Assembly (NCBI GenBank): GCA_964502525.1
Contig: CAZCXH010000102.1
Location: 1 to 17,737, forward strand
DNA length: 17,737 nt
Source of the DNA: DATLYB01 sp964502525
GTDB lineage: Bacteria; Bacteroidota; Bacteroidia; Chitinophagales; CAIOSU01
Direction of reading: 5' to 3'
In this document: positions 9,030-15,795 of the stretch, one piece after another
How the letters are laid out: each line of letters starts with the position of its first letter
Numbering within the stretch: position 1 is the first letter of the stretch
Notes under the pieces: generated by a model
What the model saw: the letters and a program-made list of their open reading frames with translations, nothing else
The model's database searches: none
What the model was told of the DNA's origin: nothing
Program-made: the position numbers and the translations under genes

Positions 9030-9545
9030 TTAAATATCGAGCAAGCCGTCAGGTAATTTCAGAAAAAGAGTCTTCTTCGCTTTTTCCGCTTTGATTATCG
9101 TTTCATCATTAAGCGGAATCAATACTTCCCGTCCGTTCACCATCACCTGCGCCACATGCTGCTGAGGCAGAACATACACGTCTTCGATGCTGCCCAGCGT
9201 TTTGCCATCGGCCACCGCCTTCCAGCCGATAAGGTCTGCAACTAAATCCGCTTCGAAATATTTTTCAAAGTCGTCCTCCGGCACATGAATCTTCATTCCT
9301 GCAATCTGCGCAGCCTGGTTGCAGTCATTGCAATCCTCGGTTTTCAGAATATAATGGTTCTGGCGTATTTGCTGAAGATGCCCGACAGAAAATGGCAATG
9401 GATGGTCATCACCAATAAAAAGCGTTTTTATTTTCTTTTTTGAAAAGGGATAATTGAAAACCGCTTTCACTTCTCCTTTCAAGGCATGCGGTTTATTGAC
9501 GTAACCTACGCAAACAAACCGGCCCGCGGTTTTCTTAGCTGGCAA
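9030..9545 (-). CDS. rimM: Ribosome maturation factor RimM
   Basis: This 171-residue protein assists maturation of the 30S subunit head and binds S19. Residues about 9-90 match the RimM N-terminal barrel, with the family motif VGYVNKPHALKGEVKA. Residues about 98-171 match the PRC-barrel domain (DLIGWKAV, LGSIEDVYVLPQQHVAQV, EVLIPLNDETI, PDGLLDI). The length is normal for the family. The start appears to be TTG at 9545, two bases after the rpsP stop (TAA GA TTG). No ATG lies in frame before the conserved N-terminus, and the next Met is deep inside the protein. Co-transcription and translational coupling with rpsP match the widely conserved rpsP-rimM pair. The trmD and rplS genes that often follow are not here. 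Confidence 0.95.
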   Translation of the reverse strand: MPAKKTAGRFVCVGYVNKPHALKGEVKAVFNYPFSKKKIKTLFIGDDHPLPFSVGHLQQIRQNHYILKTEDCNDCNQAAQIAGMKIHVPEDDFEKYFEADLVADLIGWKAVADGKTLGSIEDVYVLPQQHVAQVMVNGREVLIPLNDETIIKAEKAKKTLFLKLPDGLLDI

Positions 9546-9547
9546 TC

Positions 9548-10204
9548 TTACTGCGGTTGATCTTCGTTGGGAGCAGTTGTTTCAGTGCCTGCCTGCTGCG
9601 CGTGAGCGGAGGATTCCGCCTGTGGCGCTTCCTGCGTTGCCTGCTGTTCGGATGCCGCCTGAGGAACTTCCGCAACCGTTGCTTCAGCAACTGGCGCTTC
9701 AGGCATGGCGGCAACTTCTGCCTGGCCTTCGGCAGGAGCTGCGGCTTCCTCTACCTTCGGCTTTCTCCTGGCTTCCATCGCCTCTCGTTTCTTCACCTCG
9801 TTGGCTTTGAGCGATTCCTTCACGCGCTTTTCATTGTTCAACTGCTCTTCGCGCTTGCGCCTCACCTGATCTTCATGCTTTTCGACATAATCTTTGTAAA
9901 GCTGATCCGCCTTTTCCTGGGTGATGACACTTTTCTTCACCCCTCTTTCAAGATGCTTTTTGTATAGCACGCCCTTATAGGAAAGTATCCTGCGCACCGT
10001 ATCCGTTGGCTGCGCGCCTTTGTTCATCCAATCCAAAGCCTTGTCATTATTGATGTTGATGGTGGCGGGAATGGTGGTGGGGTCGTAGGTGCCCAGTTGC
10101 TCGATGTACCTTCCATCACGGGGCGACCTTGAATTAGCTACCACAATGGTAAACCACGGGGCTTTCTTCTTGCCATGCCTTTGCAGCCTGATTTTTACAG
10201 CCAT
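9548..10204 (-). CDS. rpsP: 30S ribosomal protein S16 with long C-terminal extension
   Basis: The first 85 residues or so are a clear bacterial S16 (RIRLQRHGKKKAPWFTIVVA, SPRDGRYIEQLGTYDP, DTVRRILSYKGVLYKKHL). S16 binds 16S rRNA and is needed for 30S assembly. The remaining 130 residues are an extension: a charged helical stretch (KYxEKHEDQVRRKREEQLN, then KREAMEARRKP) followed by an Ala/Glu/Gln/Pro-rich low-complexity tail. S16 is about 80-90 residues in Escherichia coli, while extended forms are common in Bacteroidota; at 218 residues this one is on the long side. It is the first gene of the rpsP-rimM operon and has a strong promoter upstream. Confidence 0.96.
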   Translation of the reverse strand: MAVKIRLQRHGKKKAPWFTIVVANSRSPRDGRYIEQLGTYDPTTIPATININNDKALDWMNKGAQPTDTVRRILSYKGVLYKKHLERGVKKSVITQEKADQLYKDYVEKHEDQVRRKREEQLNNEKRVKESLKANEVKKREAMEARRKPKVEEAAAPAEGQAEVAAMPEAPVAEATVAEVPQAASEQQATQEAPQAESSAHAQQAGTETTAPNEDQPQ

Positions 10205-10230
10205 ATTGTCGTTTCAATTTTTTGAGTCTG

Positions 10231-10261
10231 CAAAGGTAGAAGAATTATCGGAGATAGCCAA
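10231..10261 (-). promoter_or_regulatory. Strong Bacteroidota-type promoter of rpsP-rimM
   Basis: On the minus strand TTG (complement of 10259-10261) is followed after exactly 20 bp by TACCTTTG (complement of 10231-10238), a full match to the -33/-7 consensus. It lies about 27 bp upstream of the rpsP ATG and next to the end of ffh. This is the clearest promoter in the window. Confidence 0.65.
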
Positions 10262-10274
10262 GCGAAATCGGGAC

Positions 10275-11606
10275 TCAATTCCCCGATGGCAGTTTCCGCA
10301 AGCTTTTTCCGGCTGATGCCATTTTGGTCATGGTTTTCATCACCTTGCGCATCTCGTCAAACTGCTTGATGAACTTGTTGATGTCCTGAATGGAGTTGCC
10401 GCTGCCATCGGCAATGCGCTTCCTGCGGCTGCCGTTGAACAACTCGGGGTTGGCGCGCTCCTGCGGTGTCATGGAGAGGATGATGGCTTCCACTTTTTTG
10501 AAATCTTCTTCGCTGACATCAACATCCTTGAGCATCTTGCCCATACCGGGAATCATGCCCATGAGGTCTTTGATATTGCCCATCTTGCGTATCTGACCGA
10601 GTTGAGAGAGGAAGTCGTTGAAGTCGAACTGCTCCCTGCGGATTTTCTTCTGAAGGCGCGCGGCTTCTTCGGCATTGAACTGCTCCTGAGCTTTTTCAAC
10701 GAACGAGACGATATCGCCCATGCCGAGGATGCGCTGCGCCATGCGGTCGGGATGGAACACATCGAGGGCGTCCATCTTTTCACCCGTTCCCACGAACTTG
10801 ATAGGCTTGTTCACTTCATATTTGATGGAGAGCGCAGCCCCGCCCCGCGTGTCGCCATCGAGCTTGGTGAGCACCACGCCATCGAAGTTGAGCCGCGCGT
10901 TGAATGTTTTGGCTGTGTTGACGGCATCCTGCCCGGTCATGGAGTCAACGACAAACAGGGTTTCGTTGGGATTAGTGTTTTTCTTAACATTTTCGATCTC
11001 CTGCATCATCTGCTCGTCTATGGCGAGACGCCCTGCGGTATCAATGATGACGGTGTTGAAGCCGTTTGCTTTCGCATGCTGGATGGCGTTGGCGGCAATC
11101 TGCACCGCATTTTGATTGCCCTCTTCAGAATAAACCTCGCAGTTGATTTGCTGACCGAGCACTTTCAACTGCTCAATGGCGGCAGGGCGGTAAACATCGC
11201 AGGCAACGAGGAGAATCTTGCTGCCTTTTTTTGTTTTGAGGTGGTTGGCAAGCTTGGCGGAGAAGGTTGTTTTACCGGAACCTTGCAATCCTGCGACAAG
11301 GATGACGGAAGGGGTTCCCGACAGGTTAATGTCAGCAGTCTGCCCGCCCATCAGTTGTGTCAGTTCATCCTGCACGATTTTCACCATCAACTGTCCGGGA
11401 GATACGGCAGTGAGCACCTTTGCGCCCATTGCCTTTTCCTTTACCTTGTCGGTAAACTCCTTCGCCACTTTGTAATTCACGTCAGCATCCACCAGCGCCC
11501 TGCGGATTTCCTTGACGCTGGATGCGATGTTGATATCGGATATCCTGCCTTCCCCCTTGAGGGTTTTGAAGGCGGATTCGAGTTTTTCGGACAGGGATTC
11601 GAACAT
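10275..11606 (-). CDS. ffh: Signal recognition particle protein Ffh
   Basis: This 443-residue SRP54-family GTPase binds signal sequences and 4.5S RNA and targets ribosomes to FtsY at the membrane. The N domain covers residues 1-90. The G domain shows the P-loop GLQGSGKT at 106-113, then VACDVYRPAAIEQL, IIDTAGRL and TKLDGDTRGGAA. The Met-rich M domain follows from about 305, with LMGMIPGMGKML and the RNA-binding segment MTPQERANPELFNGSRRKRIADGSG. The length is normal for the family. It is transcribed separately from rpoD, which ends in a terminator upstream; I see no confident promoter in the 138-bp gap. Confidence 0.97.
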   Translation of the reverse strand: MFESLSEKLESAFKTLKGEGRISDINIASSVKEIRRALVDADVNYKVAKEFTDKVKEKAMGAKVLTAVSPGQLMVKIVQDELTQLMGGQTADINLSGTPSVILVAGLQGSGKTTFSAKLANHLKTKKGSKILLVACDVYRPAAIEQLKVLGQQINCEVYSEEGNQNAVQIAANAIQHAKANGFNTVIIDTAGRLAIDEQMMQEIENVKKNTNPNETLFVVDSMTGQDAVNTAKTFNARLNFDGVVLTKLDGDTRGGAALSIKYEVNKPIKFVGTGEKMDALDVFHPDRMAQRILGMGDIVSFVEKAQEQFNAEEAARLQKKIRREQFDFNDFLSQLGQIRKMGNIKDLMGMIPGMGKMLKDVDVSEEDFKKVEAIILSMTPQERANPELFNGSRRKRIADGSGNSIQDINKFIKQFDEMRKVMKTMTKMASAGKSLRKLPSGN

Positions 11607-11693
11607 GCCAATTAAAAGTTTAAAGTTTTAGTTAGTGTTTAACGTCTAAAGTTGGGGGTTCAAAATTCGGTAAAATACGTCCCATTTAAAGCG

Positions 11694-11720
11694 AAAAGCC
11701 CTGAATTTCTTCAGAGCTTT
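11694..11720 (-). terminator. Intrinsic terminator of the rpoD gene
   Basis: Read on the minus strand, AAAGCTCTGAA and TTCAGGGCTTT form an 11-bp stem with one U-G pair around a GAAA tetraloop, followed by T residues. It lies about 25 bp after the rpoD stop codon and isolates rpoD from ffh. Confidence 0.75.
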
Positions 11721-11744
11721 CCGTATCATTTAAACCACGGGGAT

Positions 11745-12614
11745 TTACGCTCCCAAATAAGCCTTCAGCAACTTGCTTCTTGATGTGGAACGGAGCTTGT
11801 TGATGGCTTTGTCCTTTATCTGGCGCACCCTCTCCCTTGTCAGCTCGAATTTTTCACCGATGTCTTCCAGCGAGAGGCTGTGTTCCACACCGATCCCAAA
11901 ATATAATTTCACCACATCGCGCTGCCGGTCGGTAAGGGTTGAAAGCGACCTTTCAATTTCCTGCTTGAGCGATTCTTTGTACTCCAACTCCAAATCCGTT
12001 TTCTGCGAATTGGGATTTTCCAAAACATCAAGCAGGGAATTATCCTCACCGTCCACAAAAGGAGCGTCCATTGAAACATGGCGCGCTGCAACGCCCATCG
12101 TTGTCTGCACCTCCTCGGTGCCGATTTTGAGCACCTCAGCCAGTTCATCGGGTGACGGCTCGCGCTCGTATTCCTGTTCGAGCGATGAAAAAGCCCTGTT
12201 GATTTTGTTAAGAGAGCCGACCTTATTCAATGGGAGTCTGACGATTCTCGATTGTTCAGCCAAAGCCTGCAAAATTGACTGGCGGATCCACCATACGGCA
12301 TAAGAGATGAATTTAAAACCGCGGGTTTCGTCAAATCTCTGAGCGGCTTTGATAAGCCCAAGGTTGCCTTCATTAATCAAATCGCTCAGCGACAATCCCT
12401 GATTTTGGTATTGCTTGGCGACTGAAACCACGAACCTGAGATTGGCTTTTGTCAGCTTCTCCAGAGCCTCCTGGTCGTTTTGCTTGATGCGCTTCGCCAA
12501 AACCACTTCTTCCTCAGGCATCAGCAAATCCACTTTGCCGATTTCCTGCAAATATTTTTCGAGAGACTGACTTTCACGATTGGTAATGGATTTCGTGATC
12601 TTTAATTGCCTCAT
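11745..12614 (-). CDS. rpoD: Primary (RpoD/SigA-type) RNA polymerase sigma factor
   Basis: This 289-residue sigma-70 factor has region 1.2 (SLEKYLQEIGKVDLLMPEEE), regions 2.1-2.4 (LTKANLRFVVSVAKQYQNQG, LSDLINEGNLGLIKAAQRFD, FKFISYAVWWIRQSILQALA), region 3 (RIVRLPLNKVGSLNKINRAF) and region 4.2 (SLEDIGEKFELTRERVRQIKDKAINKLR). Region 1.1 is absent, which is usual for the short Bacteroidota housekeeping sigma that recognises TTTG/TAnnTTTG promoters. Many such boxes appear in this window. It is monocistronic, with a terminator downstream and a 257-bp divergent gap to the START-domain gene. Confidence 0.95.
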   Translation of the reverse strand: MRQLKITKSITNRESQSLEKYLQEIGKVDLLMPEEEVVLAKRIKQNDQEALEKLTKANLRFVVSVAKQYQNQGLSLSDLINEGNLGLIKAAQRFDETRGFKFISYAVWWIRQSILQALAEQSRIVRLPLNKVGSLNKINRAFSSLEQEYEREPSPDELAEVLKIGTEEVQTTMGVAARHVSMDAPFVDGEDNSLLDVLENPNSQKTDLELEYKESLKQEIERSLSTLTDRQRDVVKLYFGIGVEHSLSLEDIGEKFELTRERVRQIKDKAINKLRSTSRSKLLKAYLGA

Positions 12615-12689
12615 GCTGCTACAAGGGTTTTAATTTATGGAATGGTTGATATTGAACGGTTGGAAAAACGTTGGTTTCAACACATTTCG

Positions 12690-12720
12690 ACAAGGTATCA
12701 GCCTCATCAGCCCCAATCAA
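12690..12720 (-). promoter_or_regulatory. Candidate rpoD promoter
   Basis: On the minus strand TTG (complement of 12718-12720) is followed after 20 bp by TACCTTGT (complement of 12690-12697). Spacing is ideal but the -7 box matches imperfectly. A second, more distant candidate is TATTTTTG (complement of 12790-12797), about 175 bp upstream of the ATG and without a clear -33. Confidence 0.35.
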
Positions 12721-12827
12721 CGAAAAAAACAGAAGTTTCCGCGAAGTGCGTTGTGTGGATAAATACATTTGCGGTTGGATAGGGAAGGTCAAAAATAAGC
12801 TATAAATTTTGAACCGGCTTTTTTTTC

Positions 12828-12835
12828 TTTATTTG
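12828..12835 (+). promoter_or_regulatory. Candidate -7 element for the START-domain gene
   Basis: TTTATTTG at 12828-12835 is one mismatch from TAnnTTTG and lies 36 bp upstream of ATG 12872. The nearest upstream TTG is about 16 bp away rather than 19-20, so this is weak. Confidence 0.3.
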
Positions 12836-12871
12836 CGGGCGAATGCCGGCTAATGCATAACAAAAACTCTG

Positions 12872-13657
12872 ATGGCTAAAAAAACCAGTAAAAAAATCAA
12901 GAAGGCTGCAACGACATCCTCCAAAAAAATTGTAAAAAAACCGGCAGCCGGGAAAGCTAAGAATGCTGCAATAAAAAGCAAAAAGCCTGCGAAGGCGGTT
13001 AAGGCAAAACCCAAAAAAGTTTCAGCTAAAACCAAGCCGGCCTCAAAGGTGGTCGGTAAAAAACAACCTCCGCTGAAAAAGGCTTCAGGGAAAGAAAGCG
13101 TTAAAAAACAACTGCCAAAATCCGAGGGGAGAACCAGCATTCCTCCAAAAGCTGAAAAGCCCGCGCTGCCAACGGTTGAACATCAAAAACCAAAAGGAAG
13201 CCCCTTCAAACTGAGTATGACGCTGGAAGAGAAGGAAACGCAGCAGGCTGTCATGAAGCCGCGTATCACGCGTTCCAGAAGCGGGAACCTGCTGTTCCAA
13301 TTGGAATATACCATCCGCTCATCTCCCGCAATACTTTATGAGTTTCTCACAACGCCTTCGGGCATGGCGCAGTGGTTTGCAGACAGCGTTGACATCGAAG
13401 GACACCATTGCACCTTTGTTTGGGATGGTTACCCTGAATATGCCACCATTATTGATTCCATACCGGATGAATACATCCGCTACCGCTGGGACAACAGCGA
13501 TGAGGATGAATACTTTGAGTTTCGCATCTCCAAAAACGAAATCACGGGCGACACAATATTGACAATCACAGACTTCGCATCAGATACAGGAATGAAAGAC
13601 CAGAAACTGCTGTGGGATAGCCAGATCAAGACGCTGGTGCAGCAGGTGGGGGGGTGA
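12872..13657 (+). CDS. START-like domain protein with histone-H1-like basic N-terminal tail
   Basis: This 261-residue protein has two unlike halves. Residues 1-110 are extremely rich in Lys, Ala, Pro and Ser with few acidic residues (for example KKPAAGKAKNAAIKSKKPAK), like eukaryotic H1 tails or bacterial Hc1/AlgP-type DNA-binding tails. Residues about 138-261 match the START-like/SRPBCC domain found widely in Bacteroidota (LEYTIRSSPAILYEFLTTPS, QWFADSVDI, FVWDGYPEYATI, YIRYRWDNSDEDEYFEFRIS and a final helix). That domain is usually a protein of about 130 residues by itself. The domain suggests binding of a hydrophobic ligand; the tail suggests nucleic-acid contact. The combined function is unknown. 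It is divergent from rpoD. The tail is encoded by A-rich codons, so its composition differs from the neighbours. Confidence 0.85.
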   Translation: MAKKTSKKIKKAATTSSKKIVKKPAAGKAKNAAIKSKKPAKAVKAKPKKVSAKTKPASKVVGKKQPPLKKASGKESVKKQLPKSEGRTSIPPKAEKPALPTVEHQKPKGSPFKLSMTLEEKETQQAVMKPRITRSRSGNLLFQLEYTIRSSPAILYEFLTTPSGMAQWFADSVDIEGHHCTFVWDGYPEYATIIDSIPDEYIRYRWDNSDEDEYFEFRISKNEITGDTILTITDFASDTGMKDQKLLWDSQIKTLVQQVGG

Positions 13658-13663
13658 TAGCGC

Positions 13664-13853
13664 TTACGGTAATTCTCCGAACTTATCTCTGTAGTGCCCA
13701 AGTTGCCCTTCGGTGGTTTCAAGCAGTTTTTCCAGCAGCTTGATTTTATCCTCGTAAAGCTTTTTGATTTCATTGGATTCACGCAAAATCGTGAGACTGC
13801 GCCCGTTCCTTTGCGATTTCCGCCCGTTCCTCAAACGGGAGAAAATGATTCAA
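13664..13853 (-). pseudogene. Remnant of a coiled-coil protein C-terminus (frameshifted)
   Basis: On the minus strand one frame reads LNHFLPFEERAEIAKERAQ and then meets a TGA. A neighbouring frame continues as ILRESNEIKKLYEDKIKLLE, then a further coiled-coil segment, and ends ...HYRDKFGELP at a TAA (complement of 13664-13666). Both parts have strong heptad-like charge patterns and together look like one coiled-coil tail with a frameshift between. The stop lies six bases from the stop of the convergent START gene, as expected for a once-real gene. No start codon or upstream domain is present. The family is unknown. The left part is also the shared repeat described at 13800-13883. Confidence 0.35.
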
Positions 13854-13883
13854 CCGGGGTTTTTCAACCTTTGTGCTGCATGG
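13800..13883 (+). repeat. Duplicated upstream module, copy A
   Basis: Two direct boxes CGCCCGTTCCT (13800-13810, 13821-13831) are spaced at a 21-bp period. The second box continues into CAAACGGG, which makes the palindrome CCCGTT-CCTCA-AACGGG. A diverged spacer and TTTTTCAACCTTTG follow, then a GCATGG. The same order occurs at 15796-15876. The module precedes a broken secreted-protein gene. Confidence 0.75.
13866..13873 (+). promoter_or_regulatory. -7-like element in module copy A
   Basis: AACCTTTG is one mismatch from TAnnTTTG and is conserved in module copy B. It lies 41 bp upstream of ATG 13915. No strong -33 box is visible; the direct CGCCCGTTCCT boxes lie about 35-66 bp upstream of it and could bind an activator or repressor. 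Confidence 0.4.
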
Positions 13884-13914
13884 ATAGATTTTTCAAACTG
13901 AAAAAATAAGAGAA

Positions 13915-14330
13915 ATGAAAGTCAATCAAAATTCAAACTTGCCGGTAGGCAATCAGGAAATACAGAAACAACAAAAGTCACTGCGATTTATGCAAAGATG
14001 TAGGAGAACTGCAGTTGTATTTTCTGCTCCCGCTATGTTCCATTCCCCTCTGGGTCCCTCAGCCGTTGCTGCATTAGTAGCCTGGACATTTTTTAGCGTT
14101 AGTGCCTTAAAAGCTCAAACAGAGGATGTTTTGCCGAAATGGGATGCCTCCGATTCACCCTTTCGTGTTATGTTGTGGTTTGCATCAACATCTCAATTTC
14201 TGACATCACTGGCAATGTAATAAATAATGTAATAAGTAATCAATATCAGGATAGGGGGCATTATAAATTGAAAATTGAAACAGACATCTTGCCTCTTACA
14301 GTCACCCATTTTTTCATAAATCCAAAATAA
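13915..14330 (+). pseudogene. Remnant of a T9SS-secreted protein: signal peptide plus degenerate sorting domain
   Basis: The first frame (13915-14220) gives a hydrophobic segment AVAALVAWTFFSVSALKAQ that ends like a signal peptide, then TEDVLPKWDASDSPF, then loses sense. An internal ATG at 14035 could be the real start of the signal. In another frame, about 14184-14330, the residues ISISDITGNVINNVIS, then a stretch ending GHYKLKIETDILP, match the core of a type A T9SS sorting domain (usually ...DITG..I......G.H...I.T..LP.GVYF). The LPxGVY strand is corrupted. The simplest reading is that most of a secreted protein was deleted, leaving both ends out of frame. Upstream is module copy A. The assignment is inference from patterns. 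Confidence 0.45.
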
Positions 14331-14454
14331 GAAACGATATAGGAAAAATATTGTTGCACTGTAGCGTTGGATTGAAAAAAGGGTAAATGAATGACTCACA
14401 ATGCAATCTTCGATGACAGTTGATTAAATTTATACTTTTATTAAAGCGGCTATT

Positions 14455-15213
14455 ATGAAAAGACGAATCACAATCTTTTTTATACTTTCCCACAGTATAT
14501 TAACCTTTGCTCAAGAATCCAAAGCCAAATTTTCCTTAAGCATTTTCATCTCTCCTAACCTTGCTTCCCGCATTCTTTCTGCAGATAATTCAATCCCGGA
14601 GCAGATAGTCAACATCTTCAATGAGATTGAGGATGTGAAGTTCGGGTATTCAGGAGGGATTTTGGCAGGATATTCCTTCAATCCCAAACTCAGTCTCCAA
14701 GCGGGAATTTCAATTACCGACAACGGGTATCGCATAGCGAAAAACGACCTGAGATGGGGCAGCCAGTTTGACAGCACTGGATTTAACCCCGCGATTCCTC
14801 CTCCGTCAGGCTCTCCGACCGCTATCAAGTTCATATACAGGCATTATTTTATAGACATTCCCATTCAGGTTAAATATTCCTTTTTCACTAAAAAGAAAAT
14901 CGGCATCTATGCCGTTGCCGGAACTGAAATCAACTTTAATATCGGCAATCGCCAAGTCGTTACTTACTGGTATGGTGACAATAAGGAAAGAGAAAACATG
15001 AAAGACAAATTGCCCGATGGAAATGAATACGGGACATGCAATTTATCCGTTATTGCAGGCATGGGAATTGATTTTAGCCTGAACTCAATGACCACTCTCT
15101 TTATTCAACCTACCTACCGCCAAATGCTGCTTTCAGATGTAACCAACCATCCACCGATCAAACGGAGGTATTATTCTGTAGGCTTGGTGACCGGGGTTAC
15201 CTTCAATCTATAA
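14455..15213 (+). CDS. Outer-membrane beta-barrel protein (PorT-like family)
   Basis: This 252-residue protein has a signal peptide (MKRRITIFFILSHSILTFAQ, cleavage after AQ). The mature part shows alternating amphipathic strands and loops, as in the small OMP_b-brl proteins of Bacteroidota: GGILAGYSFNPKLSLQAGI, HYFIDIPIQVKYSFF, IGIYAVAGTEINFNIG, LSVIAGMGIDFSL, TTLFIQPTYRQML and the C-terminal strand YSVGLVTGVTFNL ending in an aromatic-x-Leu type terminus. The segment YFIDIPIQVKY is the usual conserved strand pair of the family. It probably forms an 8- to 10-strand barrel. A specific role cannot be told. It appears intact in a region otherwise rich in broken genes and is flanked by non-coding DNA. 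Confidence 0.82.
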   Translation: MKRRITIFFILSHSILTFAQESKAKFSLSIFISPNLASRILSADNSIPEQIVNIFNEIEDVKFGYSGGILAGYSFNPKLSLQAGISITDNGYRIAKNDLRWGSQFDSTGFNPAIPPPSGSPTAIKFIYRHYFIDIPIQVKYSFFTKKKIGIYAVAGTEINFNIGNRQVVTYWYGDNKERENMKDKLPDGNEYGTCNLSVIAGMGIDFSLNSMTTLFIQPTYRQMLLSDVTNHPPIKRRYYSVGLVTGVTFNL

Positions 15214-15267
15214 TCCCAGTTTAAATGGAGACTTTGCTTTGAAAGTTGACTGTTTTAAAAATTTCTA

Positions 15268-15450
15268 ATGGATATTGAGCTAAAGAGGAAAGTGCAGCAA
15301 GAAATAAATAATGCTGACGAATACGTCTTGAAAGTTGTGTTGGCATTGCTGAAGGAATACAACCAATCACATTCGCATTACAAACTTTCCGATAAGCAGT
15401 TGCACATCGTCAGGGAGCGTAAATCGCGGTACGAGAAAGGATTATTATAA
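15268..15450 (+). CDS. Small antitoxin-like protein without an adjacent toxin
   Basis: This 60-residue ORF starts 54 bp after the barrel gene. It has a helical N-terminus (MDIELKRKVQQEINNADEYV) and a C-terminus LSDKQLHIVRERKSRYEKGL. The end resembles the L(T/S)..Q...(L/V)..R...YE.G pattern of short Unstab_antitox/addiction-module antitoxins that pair with RelE/ParE toxins. No overlapping or downstream toxin ORF follows; the next 400 bp are hairpin-rich non-coding DNA. It may be an orphan antitoxin or part of a decayed module. The family call is tentative; the ORF itself is plausible by length, start and composition. Confidence 0.5.
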   Translation: MDIELKRKVQQEINNADEYVLKVVLALLKEYNQSHSHYKLSDKQLHIVRERKSRYEKGLL

Positions 15451-15558
15451 GGTCTAAAGTTGAGTCTGCTCTGAAAAGTCATCGGATGAATGCTCTTTGA
15501 AAATCATACGATGCGTAAATGACTTCCATATCGTCCTGTTAGCAATTCCCCCAGTGTC

Positions 15559-15589
15559 GTGTCAAGTGTTCCACAGGAGCACTTGACAC
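15559..15589. repeat. Long near-perfect hairpin
   Basis: GTGTCAAGTGTTCC (15559-15572) and GGAGCACTTGACAC (15576-15589) form a 14-bp stem with a single T-G mismatch around the loop ACA. There is no T-run on either side, so it is not an ordinary terminator. Confidence 0.8.
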
Positions 15590-15599
15590 TTGGATAATG

Positions 15600-15681
15600 G
15601 GAAGTCTTTCGACTTCCTGATTCCGGCAAGACCAAAGTCTTACCTTTATAAAAAATCACAAGTGTCCCTCTGCAACACTTG
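15600..15681. repeat. Cluster of three further hairpins in a gene-free stretch
   Basis: Three inverted repeats follow the long hairpin: GGAAGTC-TTTC-GACTTCC (15600-15617), AAGAC-CAAA-GTCTT (15628-15641) and CAAGTGT-N9-ACACTTG (15659-15681). The last shares CAAGTGTYCC and CACTTG with the long hairpin, so those two may be members of one repeat family. The whole stretch 15451-15795 shows no convincing gene. The open minus frame across it (15504-15830) has no recognisable domain and reads through the palindromes. Confidence 0.65.
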
Positions 15682-15795
15682 CGATACTGAGATAACTGAG
15701 GGTTAATACCGAACATTCTACCGCTCAATTTTTCGAAAATCTGACTTGTTTCGGTATAGCTCCTTGTTTCTTTTCTCCCGTTAATCAACTCACTC

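Noticed and set aside
9557..9967. Open frame on the plus strand opposite rpsP
   Set aside because: It mirrors the low-complexity Ala/Glu tail of S16; its Phe/Leu/Arg-rich composition is the antisense of that tail.
10602..11615. 337-codon open frame on the plus strand opposite ffh
   Set aside because: It is fully antisense to a clear Ffh gene with all GTPase motifs, has no recognisable domain, and arises from codon bias.
11773..12303. Ser-rich open frame on the plus strand opposite rpoD
   Set aside because: Antisense of a conserved sigma factor; no domain of its own.
12850..13140. Hydrophobic-looking minus-strand frame opposite the START gene tail
   Set aside because: The Phe/Leu/Ala-rich product is simply the antisense of Lys/Ala codons.
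13694..13909. 71-codon plus-strand frame between the START gene and the next locus
   Set aside because: It is opposite the coiled-coil remnant and crosses the repeat module; the composition is not protein-like.
15666..15674. Possible CRISPR-like array among the 15559-15681 hairpins
   Set aside because: Units differ in sequence and spacing and no constant repeat/spacer pattern exists. No CRISPR array, tRNA or rRNA was seen anywhere in the window.
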